From: JALYUA01 sp038203955
Lineage (GTDB): Bacteria > Acidobacteriota > Thermoanaerobaculia > UBA5066 > Gp7-AA6
Assembly: GCA_038203955.1 (NCBI GenBank)
Contig: JBBRDK010000038.1
Location: forward strand, 1 to 32,769
Direction of reading: 5' to 3'
Length of the DNA: 32,769 nucleotides
Shown here in pieces: positions 7,679-15,952 of this stretch. The translations under genes and the position numbers were made by a program. Every line of letters starts with the position of its first letter. The first letter of the stretch is position 1. The notes beneath the pieces were generated by a model. That model was not told the origin of the DNA. It searched no databases and worked only from the letters and a program-made list of their open reading frames with translations.

Positions 7679-7899
7679 GGGATGGCGGGCTTGGTGACGG
7701 GCTGGAACGGGGTCTCCGACTGCGGGGAGATCTCGTCCACGAAGGGCGCGACGTACCGGTAGCACTCCCAGCAGTACTTTTCCTGGGGATGGAACGTCCA
7801 GTCGACGACCCGGCCGACCGCGGGGAAGTCGACGATCTCCTTCCCGCAGCGATGACACATGTCTTTCTCGCCCCTGACGAGCCGCCAGACCGGACCCAT
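7675..7899 (-). CDS. Small four-cysteine (zinc-ribbon-like) protein coupled to mqnE
   Basis: 74 residues with two cysteine pairs, C15-x-x-C18 (MCHRCGKEIV) and C43-x-x-C46 (EKYCWECYRYVAPF), the spacing of a small zinc or iron site. The stop overlaps the mqnE start (GTGA), so both are translated together. ATG 7899 is used here; an internal ATG at 7860 has a better ribosome site (GGGGCGAG upstream) and would leave a 61-residue protein starting directly at the first pair. I do not recognise a named family. By position it could help MqnE, for example in cluster or substrate handling, which is inference. Confidence 0.65.
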   Translation of the reverse strand: MGPVWRLVRGEKDMCHRCGKEIVDFPAVGRVVDWTFHPQEKYCWECYRYVAPFVDEISPQSETPFQPVTKPAIP

Positions 7900-7907
7900 G
7901 CGAAGAG

Positions 7908-7970
7908 GTTATCAGTTCTCCGTTGTCAGTTATGAGTTGGGCGCTGGGCGCTGGGCGCTGGGCCCTGGGC
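7908..7970. repeat. Heptanucleotide array H1 (nine units)
   Basis: Nine consecutive 7-bp units in strict register: GTTATCA, GTTCTCC, GTTGTCA, GTTATGA, GTTGGGC, GCTGGGC (three times), CCTGGGC. The array fills nearly the whole 78-bp gap between the small cysteine protein and the MFS stop codon, ending 7 bp from that stop. Confidence 0.85.
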
Positions 7971-7977
7971 GGCGCGT

Positions 7978-9207
7978 CTACGTCAGGGGCGAGGGTTTGG
8001 GCGGCGTCGTCAGCACTGCCCGCGCGGCGAGGAGGGCGATGCAGGCCGCCGCGGCCAGGGCGGCGCCGATCAGGAAAGCGGTGCGCGGCCCGAAGAGCTT
8101 CCACCAGAGCCCGAACAGAATCGAGGACGGGAGCGCGGCCGCGCCGATCCCGCCGTGGAAGATTCCGTAGGCGCGGCCCCGGAGCTTCTCGCCCACGAGA
8201 TCGGCGACCAGGGCGCGTTCGGCTCCCTCCGTCAACGCGAAGAAGAGCGCGTAGAGGGCGAAGAGGGCCCAGAGCGTTCGCGGCCCGGCCACCCACGCGA
8301 ACCCGGCATAGGAAATCGCGTACACGGCCCACCCGATCGCGACGCAGGGAACCCTCCCGATGCGATCGGCCAGGATCCCTCCCGGCACCCCCGCGGCGGC
8401 CTTCACGGCATGGAAGAACGCCCAGAGAAGCGGAATCTGCCAGAGCTCCACGCCCGAGTCGCGGGCCCGAAGCAGAAGGAAGGCATCGGTCGAATTGGCC
8501 AGAGTAAACAGGATGAAGATCGCCGTCGCGACGCGGAAACCGCGCGGAAGCCGCTCGGAACGCGCGCCTTCCACCGGCGCGGGCATCGCGGCGGCCTTCA
8601 CGGGCGCCTCGCGCACTTTCCAGACGAGGAGGGCGATCCCGATGGCTCCCGGCACGAGCGCGAGAAGAAACACGGTGCGCTCATCCGGGGCGATCGTCTT
8701 CAAGAGAAGGGCAGCGGTGAGCGGTCCGACGACGGCGCCCGCGTTGTCCATCGCGCGCTGGAGCCCGAACGCGCGCCCCCGGCGCTCCGCGGGAACGAGG
8801 TCGGCGAGCAGGGCGTCGCGCGGAGCCGTCCGGATCCCTTTCCCGACGCGGTCGGCGAAGCGGATCGCGAAAACCTGAGCCCAGCTGGTCGCCAGGCCGA
8901 CTAAGGGACGCACGAGCCCGGCGAGCGTGTATCCGGCCACGACCAGCGGCTTCCGGCGGCCGGACCGATCCGTCCACCAGCCGGACGCCATTTTCGTGAC
9001 GGAGGCCGTCGCCTCCGCGGAGCCTTCGATCAGGCCGAGCGTCGCGGGACCGGCGCCCAGCGTCCGGGTCAGGAAATCGGGCAGGAGCGGGTAGATCATG
9101 TCCGACGCGAAATCCGTGAGAAGCGAGACCCAGCCCAGGGCGATGACCGCCTGAGGCAACCTATCTGTACGTCTTGTGCCTGATAAATCTGTACCCACTT
9201 CGGCCAA
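7978..9207 (-). CDS. Major facilitator superfamily transporter
   Basis: 409-residue, 12-helix secondary transporter. The first helix region reads GWVSLLTDFASDMIYPLLPDF, typical of one widespread MFS subgroup. The loop 2-3 motif is GWWTDRSGRRKPLVVAGY, and RVGKGIRTAPRDALLADLV follows helix 4, as in that subgroup. A long basic central loop at about residues 200-230 separates two six-helix halves; the second half repeats the loop motif as GGILADRIGRVPCVAIG. The substrate cannot be told. The start is TTG 9207, supported by the ribosome site AAAAGAAGGTAA directly before it. It is divergent from recO across 54 bp. Confidence 0.85.
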   Translation of the reverse strand: MAEVGTDLSGTRRTDRLPQAVIALGWVSLLTDFASDMIYPLLPDFLTRTLGAGPATLGLIEGSAEATASVTKMASGWWTDRSGRRKPLVVAGYTLAGLVRPLVGLATSWAQVFAIRFADRVGKGIRTAPRDALLADLVPAERRGRAFGLQRAMDNAGAVVGPLTAALLLKTIAPDERTVFLLALVPGAIGIALLVWKVREAPVKAAAMPAPVEGARSERLPRGFRVATAIFILFTLANSTDAFLLLRARDSGVELWQIPLLWAFFHAVKAAAGVPGGILADRIGRVPCVAIGWAVYAISYAGFAWVAGPRTLWALFALYALFFALTEGAERALVADLVGEKLRGRAYGIFHGGIGAAALPSSILFGLWWKLFGPRTAFLIGAALAAAACIALLAARAVLTTPPKPSPLT

Positions 9208-9261
9208 TTACCTTCTTTTATTCGGAAACGTGCCGGCGAATCTCACATCATAATCGCCTTC
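9208..9261. promoter_or_regulatory. Divergent intergenic region of the MFS gene and recO
   Basis: 54-bp gap between divergent starts, AT-richer than its surroundings. It holds the MFS ribosome site (reverse strand, 9209-9219) and, toward recO, a CATAAT hexamer at 9249-9254 that resembles a -10 box only 8 bp before the GTG, with no good -35 box. If real, the recO transcript would be almost leaderless. Weak evidence. Confidence 0.3.
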
Positions 9262-10002
9262 GTGCACCACCACGCGTCCGATGCGTTCATCCTCGGAACC
9301 TACCCGCTGCGGGAACGCGACCGCATCGTGGTCTTTCTGACGCGGGATGCCGGCAAGAAGCGCGGGGTCGCCCACGGTTCGAGGGGCCCGAAGAGCGCGT
9401 TTTCCGGCGCCCTCGAGCCGATGACGGAGGCGCGGGTCCTCTATTTCGAGAAGGAGGGCCGCGAGCTCGTGTCGTTGAACTCCGCCGACGTCATCCGGTC
9501 TTCGTTCCCGATCGCGAAAGACCTCGACCGGGGGCTCCTCCTCTCCGCGTTTGCCGAGTCGCTTCAGACCTTCGTGTCGGACTCCGAGCCGGCCGAGCCG
9601 TTCTACCGGCTCGCGCGCCACGCTCTCGACGGGCTCTTCGCCGGGGCGCCCGCCGACCTCGCCGCGGCGTACTTCGACGTCTGGATCCTGAAGCTTTCGG
9701 GCCTCTTCCCGAGCCCCGCCGAGTGCGCGGTCTGCGGCGCTCCCCTCGATTCCACGGGCCCTCTCCTTTTCGACGAGAGCCGTCCCGGATTCGTCCACCC
9801 GGAGTGCCGGACGGGTGAGGCCCAGCGGGTCAGCGTGACCGCCCGGGAGACGCTCCGCCGCATTCTGAGCTCTCCGCTCGATCCTGCGGCCCGTCCGCCC
9901 GGTCTTCTCGAGGTCTCCACCGTCGCGCGACGCGCCCGCCGCCACTTTCTCGGGCACGAACTGAAATCCCAGCGTGTGCTCGCGGAGCTGAGAGGCGAGT
10001 AG
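9262..10002 (+). CDS. recO: DNA repair protein RecO
   Basis: 246-residue RecO, which with RecR loads RecA on SSB-coated gaps in RecF-pathway repair. The N-terminal OB-fold begins ASDAFILGTYPLRERDRIV, followed by LTRDAGKKRGVAHGSRGPKS and SGALEPMTEARVLYF. The C-terminal helical domain contains AECAVCGAPLD and GFVHPEC. Only three of the four zinc cysteines common in the family are seen, so metal binding may be partial. The start is GTG 9262; no strong ribosome site is seen. The stop is followed within 3 bp by heptamer array H2. Confidence 0.9.
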   Translation: MHHHASDAFILGTYPLRERDRIVVFLTRDAGKKRGVAHGSRGPKSAFSGALEPMTEARVLYFEKEGRELVSLNSADVIRSSFPIAKDLDRGLLLSAFAESLQTFVSDSEPAEPFYRLARHALDGLFAGAPADLAAAYFDVWILKLSGLFPSPAECAVCGAPLDSTGPLLFDESRPGFVHPECRTGEAQRVSVTARETLRRILSSPLDPAARPPGLLEVSTVARRARRHFLGHELKSQRVLAELRGE

Positions 10003-10005
10003 TCC

Positions 10006-10070
10006 GTTGTCAGTAATCCGTTCTCGGTTGTCAGTGATCTGCGCCTCCCGCCTGCCGCCTACCGCCTCCC
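10006..10070. repeat. Heptanucleotide array H2 (two phase blocks)
   Basis: The first block, 10006-10040, has five 7-bp units (GTTGTCA, GTAATCC, GTTCTCG, GTTGTCA, GTGATCT). After a 2-bp slip a second block, 10043-10070, has four units (GCCTCCC, GCCTGCC, GCCTACC, GCCTCCC). It starts 3 bp after the recO stop and occupies most of the recO-glyQ gap. Confidence 0.8.
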
Positions 10071-10095
10071 GTCTTCTCCCTGTAAACTCGCCCCG

Positions 10096-10986
10096 ATGCT
10101 CACGTTACAGAGGTTGATCGCCGACCTGACCGCGTTCTGGGAGGGCGAGGGGTGCCTCATCGAGCAGCCGTACGACCTCCCCATGGGAGCGGGAACCATG
10201 CATCCGGCGACGTTCCTGAAGGTCCTGGGGCCCGACCCGTGGCGTTGTGCCTACGTGCAACCGTCCCGGCGGCCTGCGGACGGCCGGTACGGCGAAAACC
10301 CCTTTCGCCTGGGCAAGCACCTCCAGCTCCAGGTCGTGATGAAGCCCTCTCCGGACGACGTCCAGGAGATCTACCTCCGCAGCCTCGAGCGTCTCGGCGT
10401 GACGCTCTCCGATCACGACATCCGATTCGAGGAGGACAACTGGGAATCGCCGACGCTCGGCGCGTGGGGAGTCGGATGGCAGGTCCTCATGGACGGAATG
10501 GAGATCACTCAGTTCACCTACTTCCAGCAGGCCGGAGGAATCGACCTCTCTCCGATCACAGCGGAAATCACCTACGGTCTCGAGCGGATCGCGATGTTCT
10601 TGAACAAGCTCGACTCGGTCTTCGACGTGCAGTGGAGCGCCGACACCACCTACGGTCAGGTGCGCCGGGAAGACGAGGTCGAGCTCTCGAAATACGGCTT
10701 CGAAGTCGCCGACGCCGAGCTCGCCTCGCTGCTCTTCGACCGCTATGAGGGTGAGGCGCGGCGCTGCCTCGCCGCCGGCCTGGTCCTCCCCGCGTATGAG
10801 GCGACGCTCGCGTGCTCCCACGAGTTCAACCTCCTCGATGCGCGGGGCGCCGTCTCCGCGACGGACAGGGTGGGCCTGATCCGCCGGGTCCGGGACCTGG
10901 CGTGCGCGTGCGCCCGCGCGTACGTCGCTCGTCGGGAAGGGCGCTCGACGCCCGTGGCGGAGCCCGAGCCGGCAGCGGCGCGGTGA
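10096..10986 (+). CDS. glyQ: Glycyl-tRNA synthetase, alpha subunit
   Basis: Catalytic subunit of the bacterial alpha2beta2 glycyl-tRNA synthetase: activates glycine with ATP and charges tRNA-Gly in the cytoplasm. 296 residues. Family signatures are seen throughout: FWEGEGCLIEQPYDLPMGAG near residue 15, GPDPWRCAYVQPSRRPADGR, YGENPFRLGKHLQLQVVMKP, GWQVLMDGMEITQFTYFQQ, and ITYGLERIAMFLN. The stop overlaps the GTG of glyS by 4 nt (GTGA), so both subunits are made together. ATG 10096 is the only sensible start; the leader holds array H2 and no clear Shine-Dalgarno sequence. Confidence 0.97.
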   Translation: MLTLQRLIADLTAFWEGEGCLIEQPYDLPMGAGTMHPATFLKVLGPDPWRCAYVQPSRRPADGRYGENPFRLGKHLQLQVVMKPSPDDVQEIYLRSLERLGVTLSDHDIRFEEDNWESPTLGAWGVGWQVLMDGMEITQFTYFQQAGGIDLSPITAEITYGLERIAMFLNKLDSVFDVQWSADTTYGQVRREDEVELSKYGFEVADAELASLLFDRYEGEARRCLAAGLVLPAYEATLACSHEFNLLDARGAVSATDRVGLIRRVRDLACACARAYVARREGRSTPVAEPEPAAAR

Positions 10987-13154
10987 ACGACCGTCCTCAC
11001 AATCCAGCGGCGGCTTCGAATACGGCGGAGAAGGGCGCGCCCTCGCCCCGGGCGGTCGAGGAGAAGGGCCCGCCCTCGAACCGGGCGCGCCATGATTTCC
11101 TGCTGGAGATCCGCACCGAGGAGATCCCCGCCGCCGCGCTCGGCGCCGCCCGGCTCGAGCTTCAACGCCGTACCTCCGAAGCCCTCGCGGAGGAGGGGCT
11201 CGCGGCGGAAGAGGAACGATCCTTCGCCACGCCCCGGCGTCTGATTCTGTGGCTGCGCGGCCTTCCCGATCGCCAGGAGGACCGGGCGTCCGAGGTGCTC
11301 GGTCCTCCCGCGTCGGCCGCCTTCGGCCCCGACGGGAAGCCGACGCGGGCCGCCGACGGCTTCGCGCGCGCTCAGAAGGTGGACGTGTCGTCGCTCGTCG
11401 TCGTCGAATCGCCTCGCGGGCCGACCGTCGCCGCCCGGAGGACGATTGGCGGGCGCCCCTCCTGCGAGGTTCTCTCCGAAGTCTTGCCGCGGGTCGTCTC
11501 CGCCCTGTCGTTTCCCAAGACGATGCGGTGGGCGCGCGGAGAGAGTGTCTTCGTCCGGCCGGTACGGGGCGTGCTCGCGCTCTACGCCGGAGCGGTGGTT
11601 CCACTGGAGATCTTCGGCGTGGCCTCGGGAAACACGACGCGAGGCCACCGGATCCTCTCGGACGGCGTGATCGCCGTGTCCGGCGCCGAGGACTATTTCG
11701 AGAAACTGCGGGCAGCGCGCGTCGAACCCGACGGGGAGGCGCGCCGCATCACCATCCTGGAGTCGGCCCGCGAGATGGCGCGCGGTGTCGGCGGAACGAT
11801 CGAGCCGGACGCCGATCTGGTCGCGACGCTCGCCGACCTCGTCGAGTGCCCCGGCACGGTGCGGGGTTCGTTCGCGCCGGAATTTCTGGAGATCCCCGAG
11901 GAGATCACGACGACGGCGATGCGCACCCACCAGAAGTACCTGCCCGTGCGCGGTCCCGCCGGTCTCCTGCCTCACTTCGTCGCGGTGATGGACAACGCGT
12001 CCGACCCGCGCGGGCTGATCGCGAAGGGAAACGAGTGGGTCTTGAACGCGAGGCTCGCGGACGCGCGCTTCTTCTACGAAGCCGACGTGCGGCAGTCGCT
12101 CGAATCCCGTCTCCCCGACCTCTCGCGGCTGACCTTCCAGGACCGTCTGGGCGACTACCGGCAGAAGACCGGAAGGCTGCAGGAGCTCGCCGAGACGATC
12201 GCCCACGTCGTCGCGCGCCCGGACCTCGTGGACTCCGTCCTGACGGCCGCGCGCCTGTCGAAAGTCGACCTCACGACCCTGATGGTCAAGGAATTCACCG
12301 ACCTCCAGGGAGTCGTCGGCGGGATCTACGCGCGGCGCGAAGGCCAGCCGGACTCCGTCTGGAAGGCCATCTACGATCAGTATCGACCCTCGTCGGCGGC
12401 GGACGACCCGCCCCGCGAAGCCGCCGGCGCGATTCTCTCAATGGCCGATCGCTTCGACACGCTCGCGGGACTCTTTACGATCGGCCTCGTTCCGACGGGC
12501 TCCCGCGACCCGTACGGGCTCCGGCGGGCGGCGTTTGGCATCGTGTCGATCGCGACGGCGCGCCGGTGGCGGCTCGACTGGCGGCCGGTGGCGCGAAAGG
12601 CGCTCTCTCTCCACGCCGGCGTGCCCGCCGACCCCGAGTCCGTTCTGACATCGCTCGGCGCTTTTTTCGCGGAGCGGCTGAGAAATCTGCTCGAACGTCG
12701 CGGGCACACCTACGACGAGATCTCCGCGGTCCTGAATACCGAAGTGTGGGACTTCGCGGACGTCGCCGATCGCGCCCAGGCGCTCGCGCAGGCGCGCCGC
12801 GAGATGGATTTCCGCTCGCTCGTGCTGGCGTTCAAGCGCATCCGAAACATCGTCGGGACGGAAGACCCGGGTCCGGCGAGCAGCGACCTCTACCGGGAAC
12901 CGGCCGAACGCGGGCTGGCGGCCGATTTTTTGCAAGCGCGCCAGTCGATCGAAGAACTGGCAGGATCCCGCCGATACCGCGAAGCCATGGGGATGATCGC
13001 TTCGATCGCCCCGTCGCTCGACCGTTTTTTCGTGGAGGTTCTCGTGAACACCCCGGAAGAAGATCTGCGCCGGAACCGTCTGTCGCTGCTCGCGTCGATT
13101 CAGAAGGAGTTTTCGAAGCTCGCGGACTTTTCAGAGATCGTCGTAGAAAAGTGA
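10983..13154 (+). CDS. glyS: Glycyl-tRNA synthetase, beta subunit
   Basis: 723-residue beta subunit that binds tRNA-Gly. The conserved part starts at about residue 37 with DFLLEIRTEEIPAAALG. Later motifs are SALSFPKTMRWARG, TTTAMRTHQKYLPVRGP, DNASDPRGLIAKGNEWVLNA, RLADARFFYEAD, KVDLTTLMVKEFTDLQGVVG and GLVPTGSRDPYGLRRA. The C-terminal anticodon-binding (DALR-like) part ends VNTPEEDLRRNRLSLL. The first 36 residues are an extra low-complexity leader containing an 11-residue tandem repeat (EKG-PS-RA pattern) from a 33-bp DNA duplication at 11028-11087. GTG 10983 was chosen because it overlaps glyQ; a start nearer the conserved domain cannot be excluded. Confidence 0.95.
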   Translation: MNDRPHNPAAASNTAEKGAPSPRAVEEKGPPSNRARHDFLLEIRTEEIPAAALGAARLELQRRTSEALAEEGLAAEEERSFATPRRLILWLRGLPDRQEDRASEVLGPPASAAFGPDGKPTRAADGFARAQKVDVSSLVVVESPRGPTVAARRTIGGRPSCEVLSEVLPRVVSALSFPKTMRWARGESVFVRPVRGVLALYAGAVVPLEIFGVASGNTTRGHRILSDGVIAVSGAEDYFEKLRAARVEPDGEARRITILESAREMARGVGGTIEPDADLVATLADLVECPGTVRGSFAPEFLEIPEEITTTAMRTHQKYLPVRGPAGLLPHFVAVMDNASDPRGLIAKGNEWVLNARLADARFFYEADVRQSLESRLPDLSRLTFQDRLGDYRQKTGRLQELAETIAHVVARPDLVDSVLTAARLSKVDLTTLMVKEFTDLQGVVGGIYARREGQPDSVWKAIYDQYRPSSAADDPPREAAGAILSMADRFDTLAGLFTIGLVPTGSRDPYGLRRAAFGIVSIATARRWRLDWRPVARKALSLHAGVPADPESVLTSLGAFFAERLRNLLERRGHTYDEISAVLNTEVWDFADVADRAQALAQARREMDFRSLVLAFKRIRNIVGTEDPGPASSDLYREPAERGLAADFLQARQSIEELAGSRRYREAMGMIASIAPSLDRFFVEVLVNTPEEDLRRNRLSLLASIQKEFSKLADFSEIVVEK
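11028..11087 (+). repeat. 33-bp in-frame tandem duplication within glyS
   Basis: GAGAAGGGC starts at 11028 and again at 11061. The two copies share GAGAAGGGC, CGCCCTCG and CCGGGCG, and encode similar 11-residue segments in the non-conserved leader of GlyS. Because the period is a multiple of three, the frame is kept. Confidence 0.7.
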
Positions 13155-13164
13155 GGGACGTCCG

Positions 13165-15873
13165 ATGAAGCGAGTGTTTTTCTTCGGCGAGGGCAAGGCG
13201 GAGGGGGCCGGGCTCGGCAAGGAGACGCTCGGCGGAAAGGGATCCGGGCTCGCGGAGATGACAGCGCTCGGGATCCCCGTCCCTCCGGGATTCACGATCG
13301 AGACGGGCGTCTGCGTCGACTTTTCGAACGGGGCGAGCCTCGACGGCGTGCACGCCGAAGTCGAGACCGCGCTCGGTCGCCTCGAGCACGTCACGGGGAA
13401 ACGGTTTGGCGATCCGGAAGACCCGCTTCTCGTTTCCGTGCGGTCCGGAGCGCGCTCCTCGATGCCGGGCATGATGGACACGATCCTGAACCTCGGGCTC
13501 ACCACCCGGGCGCTGAAGGGCCTCGCGGGAATCTCCGGCCAGCGGTTCGCGCTCGATTGCCGCCGCCGGTTCCTGGAGATGTACGGAGACGTCGTCCTGC
13601 GGGTTCCGCGTCACGAATTCGACAAGACCCTGGCCGAAAAGAAGCGCGAGCGAAGCGTCACGGCGGACGTGGACCTTTCGGCCGATGACCTGACCGACGT
13701 CGTGGGACGGCACGAGAAGCTCATCAGCGAGAAGACGGGGAAGGCGTTCCCCGAAGATCCGCGCGAACAATTGTGGGGCGCGATCGCGGCCGTGTTCCGG
13801 TCCTGGGACAACGAGCGCGCGAAGACGTATCGGAAGCTGCATCACATCCCCGACGACTGGGGGACCGCGGTCAACGTGCAGTCGATGGTGTTCGGCAACC
13901 GGGGCGAGACATCGGCCACGGGCGTCGCCTTCACCCGGGATCCCTCGACGGGCGAGCGCCGCTTCTACGGCGAGTTTCTCCCGAACGCGCAGGGGGAGGA
14001 CGTCGTGGCGGGAATCCGGACCCCCCGGCCGCTTTCTAGCGACGGGTCCGGGATCTCTCTCGAGGAAACGATGCCCGAGGCGTACGCCGAGCTCCTGCGG
14101 CTGCGCGACGTGCTCGAGAAGCGCTATCGCGACATGCAGGACCTGGAGTTCACGATCGAAGACCGCCATCTGTACCTGCTGCAGACCCGCAATGGAAAGC
14201 GCACCGGCTTCGCCGCGGTGCGAATCGCGACGGAGATGGTGGACGAAGGGCTGATCTCGGAGGACGAGGCGATTGCCCGCGTGGAGTCCGAGCAGCTCGT
14301 GCAGCTCCTGGCCCCGGTCTTCACAGGCAAGGAGAAGGAAGCCGCGGTGAAGTCCGGCCGGTATCTCGGGAAAGGCCTGCCCGCCGGGCCCGGCGCCGCG
14401 TGCGGCCAGATCGCGTTCACGGCCGACCGGGCGGTCGCGATGGCCGAAGCCGGTGATCCCGTCGTCCTCGTCCGCGAGGAAACATCTCCCGAGGACATCG
14501 CCGGAATGCACGCGTCCGTCGGGATCCTGACGACACGCGGCGGCATGACCTCGCACGCCGCGGTCGTCGCGCGCGGGATGGGAAAGACGTGTGTCGTCGG
14601 GGCCGGCGAGCTCTCCGTCGACGCCGCGCACGGGCACATCCGCGCGCGCGGGCTCTCGGCGGGAGAAGGGGAGTGGATCTCCGTCGACGGGACGACCGGC
14701 GAGGTGCTGCTCGGGAAGATCTCGACGCAACCCTCCGAAGTGCTGCAGGTCGTTCTCGAGGGATCGATTCCGATGGAAGAGTCTCCCGTCGCGATGGCGT
14801 TCACGCGGCTGCTCGCCTGGGCCGACTCCCGCCGCCGGCTCGGGGTCAGAGCGAACGCCGACACCCCGGCGGACGCGCGCGTGGCGCGTCTCTTTGGCGC
14901 GGAGGGCATCGGACTGTGCCGGACCGAGCACATGTTCTTCGAAGAGAAGCGGATCCTCGCGGTGCGGGAGATGATCCTCGCGGAGACTCCCGAGGGCCGG
15001 CGCGAAGCGCTCGCGAAGATCCTGCCGATGCAGCGCGAAGACTTTCTCGGCATCTTCCGCGAGATGGGCGGACGCCCGGTGACGATCCGTCTGCTCGATC
15101 CGCCCCTTCACGAGTTCCTGCCCAAGGAGGAAGACGCCGTCCGGAAGACCGCCGAGGACCTGGGCGTTTCGCCGGACGCGGTGCGTGAACGCGTCCATGC
15201 GCTCGCGGAGGTCAATCCCATGCTCGGGCATCGCGGCTGCCGGCTCGGGATCACGCATCCGGAAATCTACGAGACGCAGGTCTGTGCGATCTTCGAGGCC
15301 GCCGCCCAGGCCCTCGCGGAGGGCGTCCATCCGAATCCCGAGATCATGATTCCTCTCGTCGGCGCGCGAGGAGAGTTCGACCGGCTGAAGAAGCTGGTGG
15401 ACGAGACGGCCCGCCGGATCGCCGGCAACCGCGTGAACTATCGCGTCGGAACGATGATCGAGGTCCCGCGCGCCGCTCTGCGGGCGGGACGGATCGCCTT
15501 GAACTGCGACTTCTTCTCCTTCGGCACGAACGACCTCACCCAGCTCACGTACGGCTACTCACGCGACGATGCCGCATCGTTTCTGCCGATCTACATCGCA
15601 GAAGGGATTCTTCCCGAGGATCCCTTCGTGAGCCTCGATCAGTACGGCGTCGGAGAGCTCGTTTCGCTCGCCACGCGGCGCGGACGCGAGGCCAAGCCGG
15701 GGTTGAAGATCGGCATCTGCGGCGAGCACGGCGGAGACCCGAGGTCGATCGAGTTTTTCCACACGGTGGGACTCGACTACGTCTCGTGCTCGCCGTTCCG
15801 CGTGCCGGTCGCCCGTCTGGCCGCCGCCCGGTCCGCGCTCGCCGGGGGGACGGCGGCCTCGGCGACCGCGTAG
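13165..15873 (+). CDS. ppdK: Pyruvate, phosphate dikinase
   Basis: 902-residue cytoplasmic enzyme that interconverts pyruvate, ATP and phosphate with phosphoenolpyruvate, AMP and pyrophosphate; full length for the family. The N-terminal nucleotide-binding domain has GGKGSGLAEM and LVSVRSGARSSMPGMMDTIL. The swivelling phosphohistidine domain has TTRGGMTSHAAVVARGMGK with the catalytic histidine at about residue 464. The TIM-barrel PEP/pyruvate domain has GAEGIGLCRTEHMFF, SFGTNDLTQLTYGYSRDDA and GICGEHGGDPRSIEF with the catalytic cysteine at about residue 852. The ribosome site GAGGGA lies just before ATG 13165, overlapping the glyS stop. It supports gluconeogenic or PPi-linked glycolytic flux. 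Confidence 0.97.
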   Translation: MKRVFFFGEGKAEGAGLGKETLGGKGSGLAEMTALGIPVPPGFTIETGVCVDFSNGASLDGVHAEVETALGRLEHVTGKRFGDPEDPLLVSVRSGARSSMPGMMDTILNLGLTTRALKGLAGISGQRFALDCRRRFLEMYGDVVLRVPRHEFDKTLAEKKRERSVTADVDLSADDLTDVVGRHEKLISEKTGKAFPEDPREQLWGAIAAVFRSWDNERAKTYRKLHHIPDDWGTAVNVQSMVFGNRGETSATGVAFTRDPSTGERRFYGEFLPNAQGEDVVAGIRTPRPLSSDGSGISLEETMPEAYAELLRLRDVLEKRYRDMQDLEFTIEDRHLYLLQTRNGKRTGFAAVRIATEMVDEGLISEDEAIARVESEQLVQLLAPVFTGKEKEAAVKSGRYLGKGLPAGPGAACGQIAFTADRAVAMAEAGDPVVLVREETSPEDIAGMHASVGILTTRGGMTSHAAVVARGMGKTCVVGAGELSVDAAHGHIRARGLSAGEGEWISVDGTTGEVLLGKISTQPSEVLQVVLEGSIPMEESPVAMAFTRLLAWADSRRRLGVRANADTPADARVARLFGAEGIGLCRTEHMFFEEKRILAVREMILAETPEGRREALAKILPMQREDFLGIFREMGGRPVTIRLLDPPLHEFLPKEEDAVRKTAEDLGVSPDAVRERVHALAEVNPMLGHRGCRLGITHPEIYETQVCAIFEAAAQALAEGVHPNPEIMIPLVGARGEFDRLKKLVDETARRIAGNRVNYRVGTMIEVPRAALRAGRIALNCDFFSFGTNDLTQLTYGYSRDDAASFLPIYIAEGILPEDPFVSLDQYGVGELVSLATRRGREAKPGLKIGICGEHGGDPRSIEFFHTVGLDYVSCSPFRVPVARLAAARSALAGGTAASATA

Positions 15874-15875
15874 GA

Positions 15876-15896
15876 GCTCTCAGCTGTCAGCTGTAG
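15876..15896. repeat. Heptanucleotide array H3 (three units)
   Basis: Three 7-bp units, GCTCTCA, GCTGTCA and GCTGTAG, starting 2 bp after the ppdK stop. They resemble the units of H6 and H7. Confidence 0.65.
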
Positions 15897-15932
15897 CTCA
15901 CTCAAAACTCGCTGGACCCGGTGCTCTGATTT

Positions 15933-15952
15933 TTTCGGTATCGTGACCGAAA
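15933..15952. promoter_or_regulatory. Inverted repeat at the amidohydrolase start
   Basis: Perfect 7-bp arms TTTCGGT (15933-15939) and ACCGAAA (15946-15952) flank a 6-bp centre that contains the candidate GTG start. It could be an operator or an RNA hairpin controlling initiation; chance is not excluded. Confidence 0.35.

Noticed and set aside
7908..7970. CRISPR array
   Set aside because: The repeats are contiguous 7-bp units without spacers, and no cas genes are near.
7690..8332. Upstream extension of the mqnE reading frame toward 8332
   Set aside because: The frame stays open only because of GC bias. It overlaps the MFS gene and the small cysteine protein, while GTG 7678 gives a normal MqnE length.
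12832..15330. Very long open frame on the minus strand opposite glyS and ppdK
   Set aside because: It is the antisense shadow of two well-identified genes in GC-rich DNA; its product is Arg/Gly/Asp-rich with no recognisable domain.
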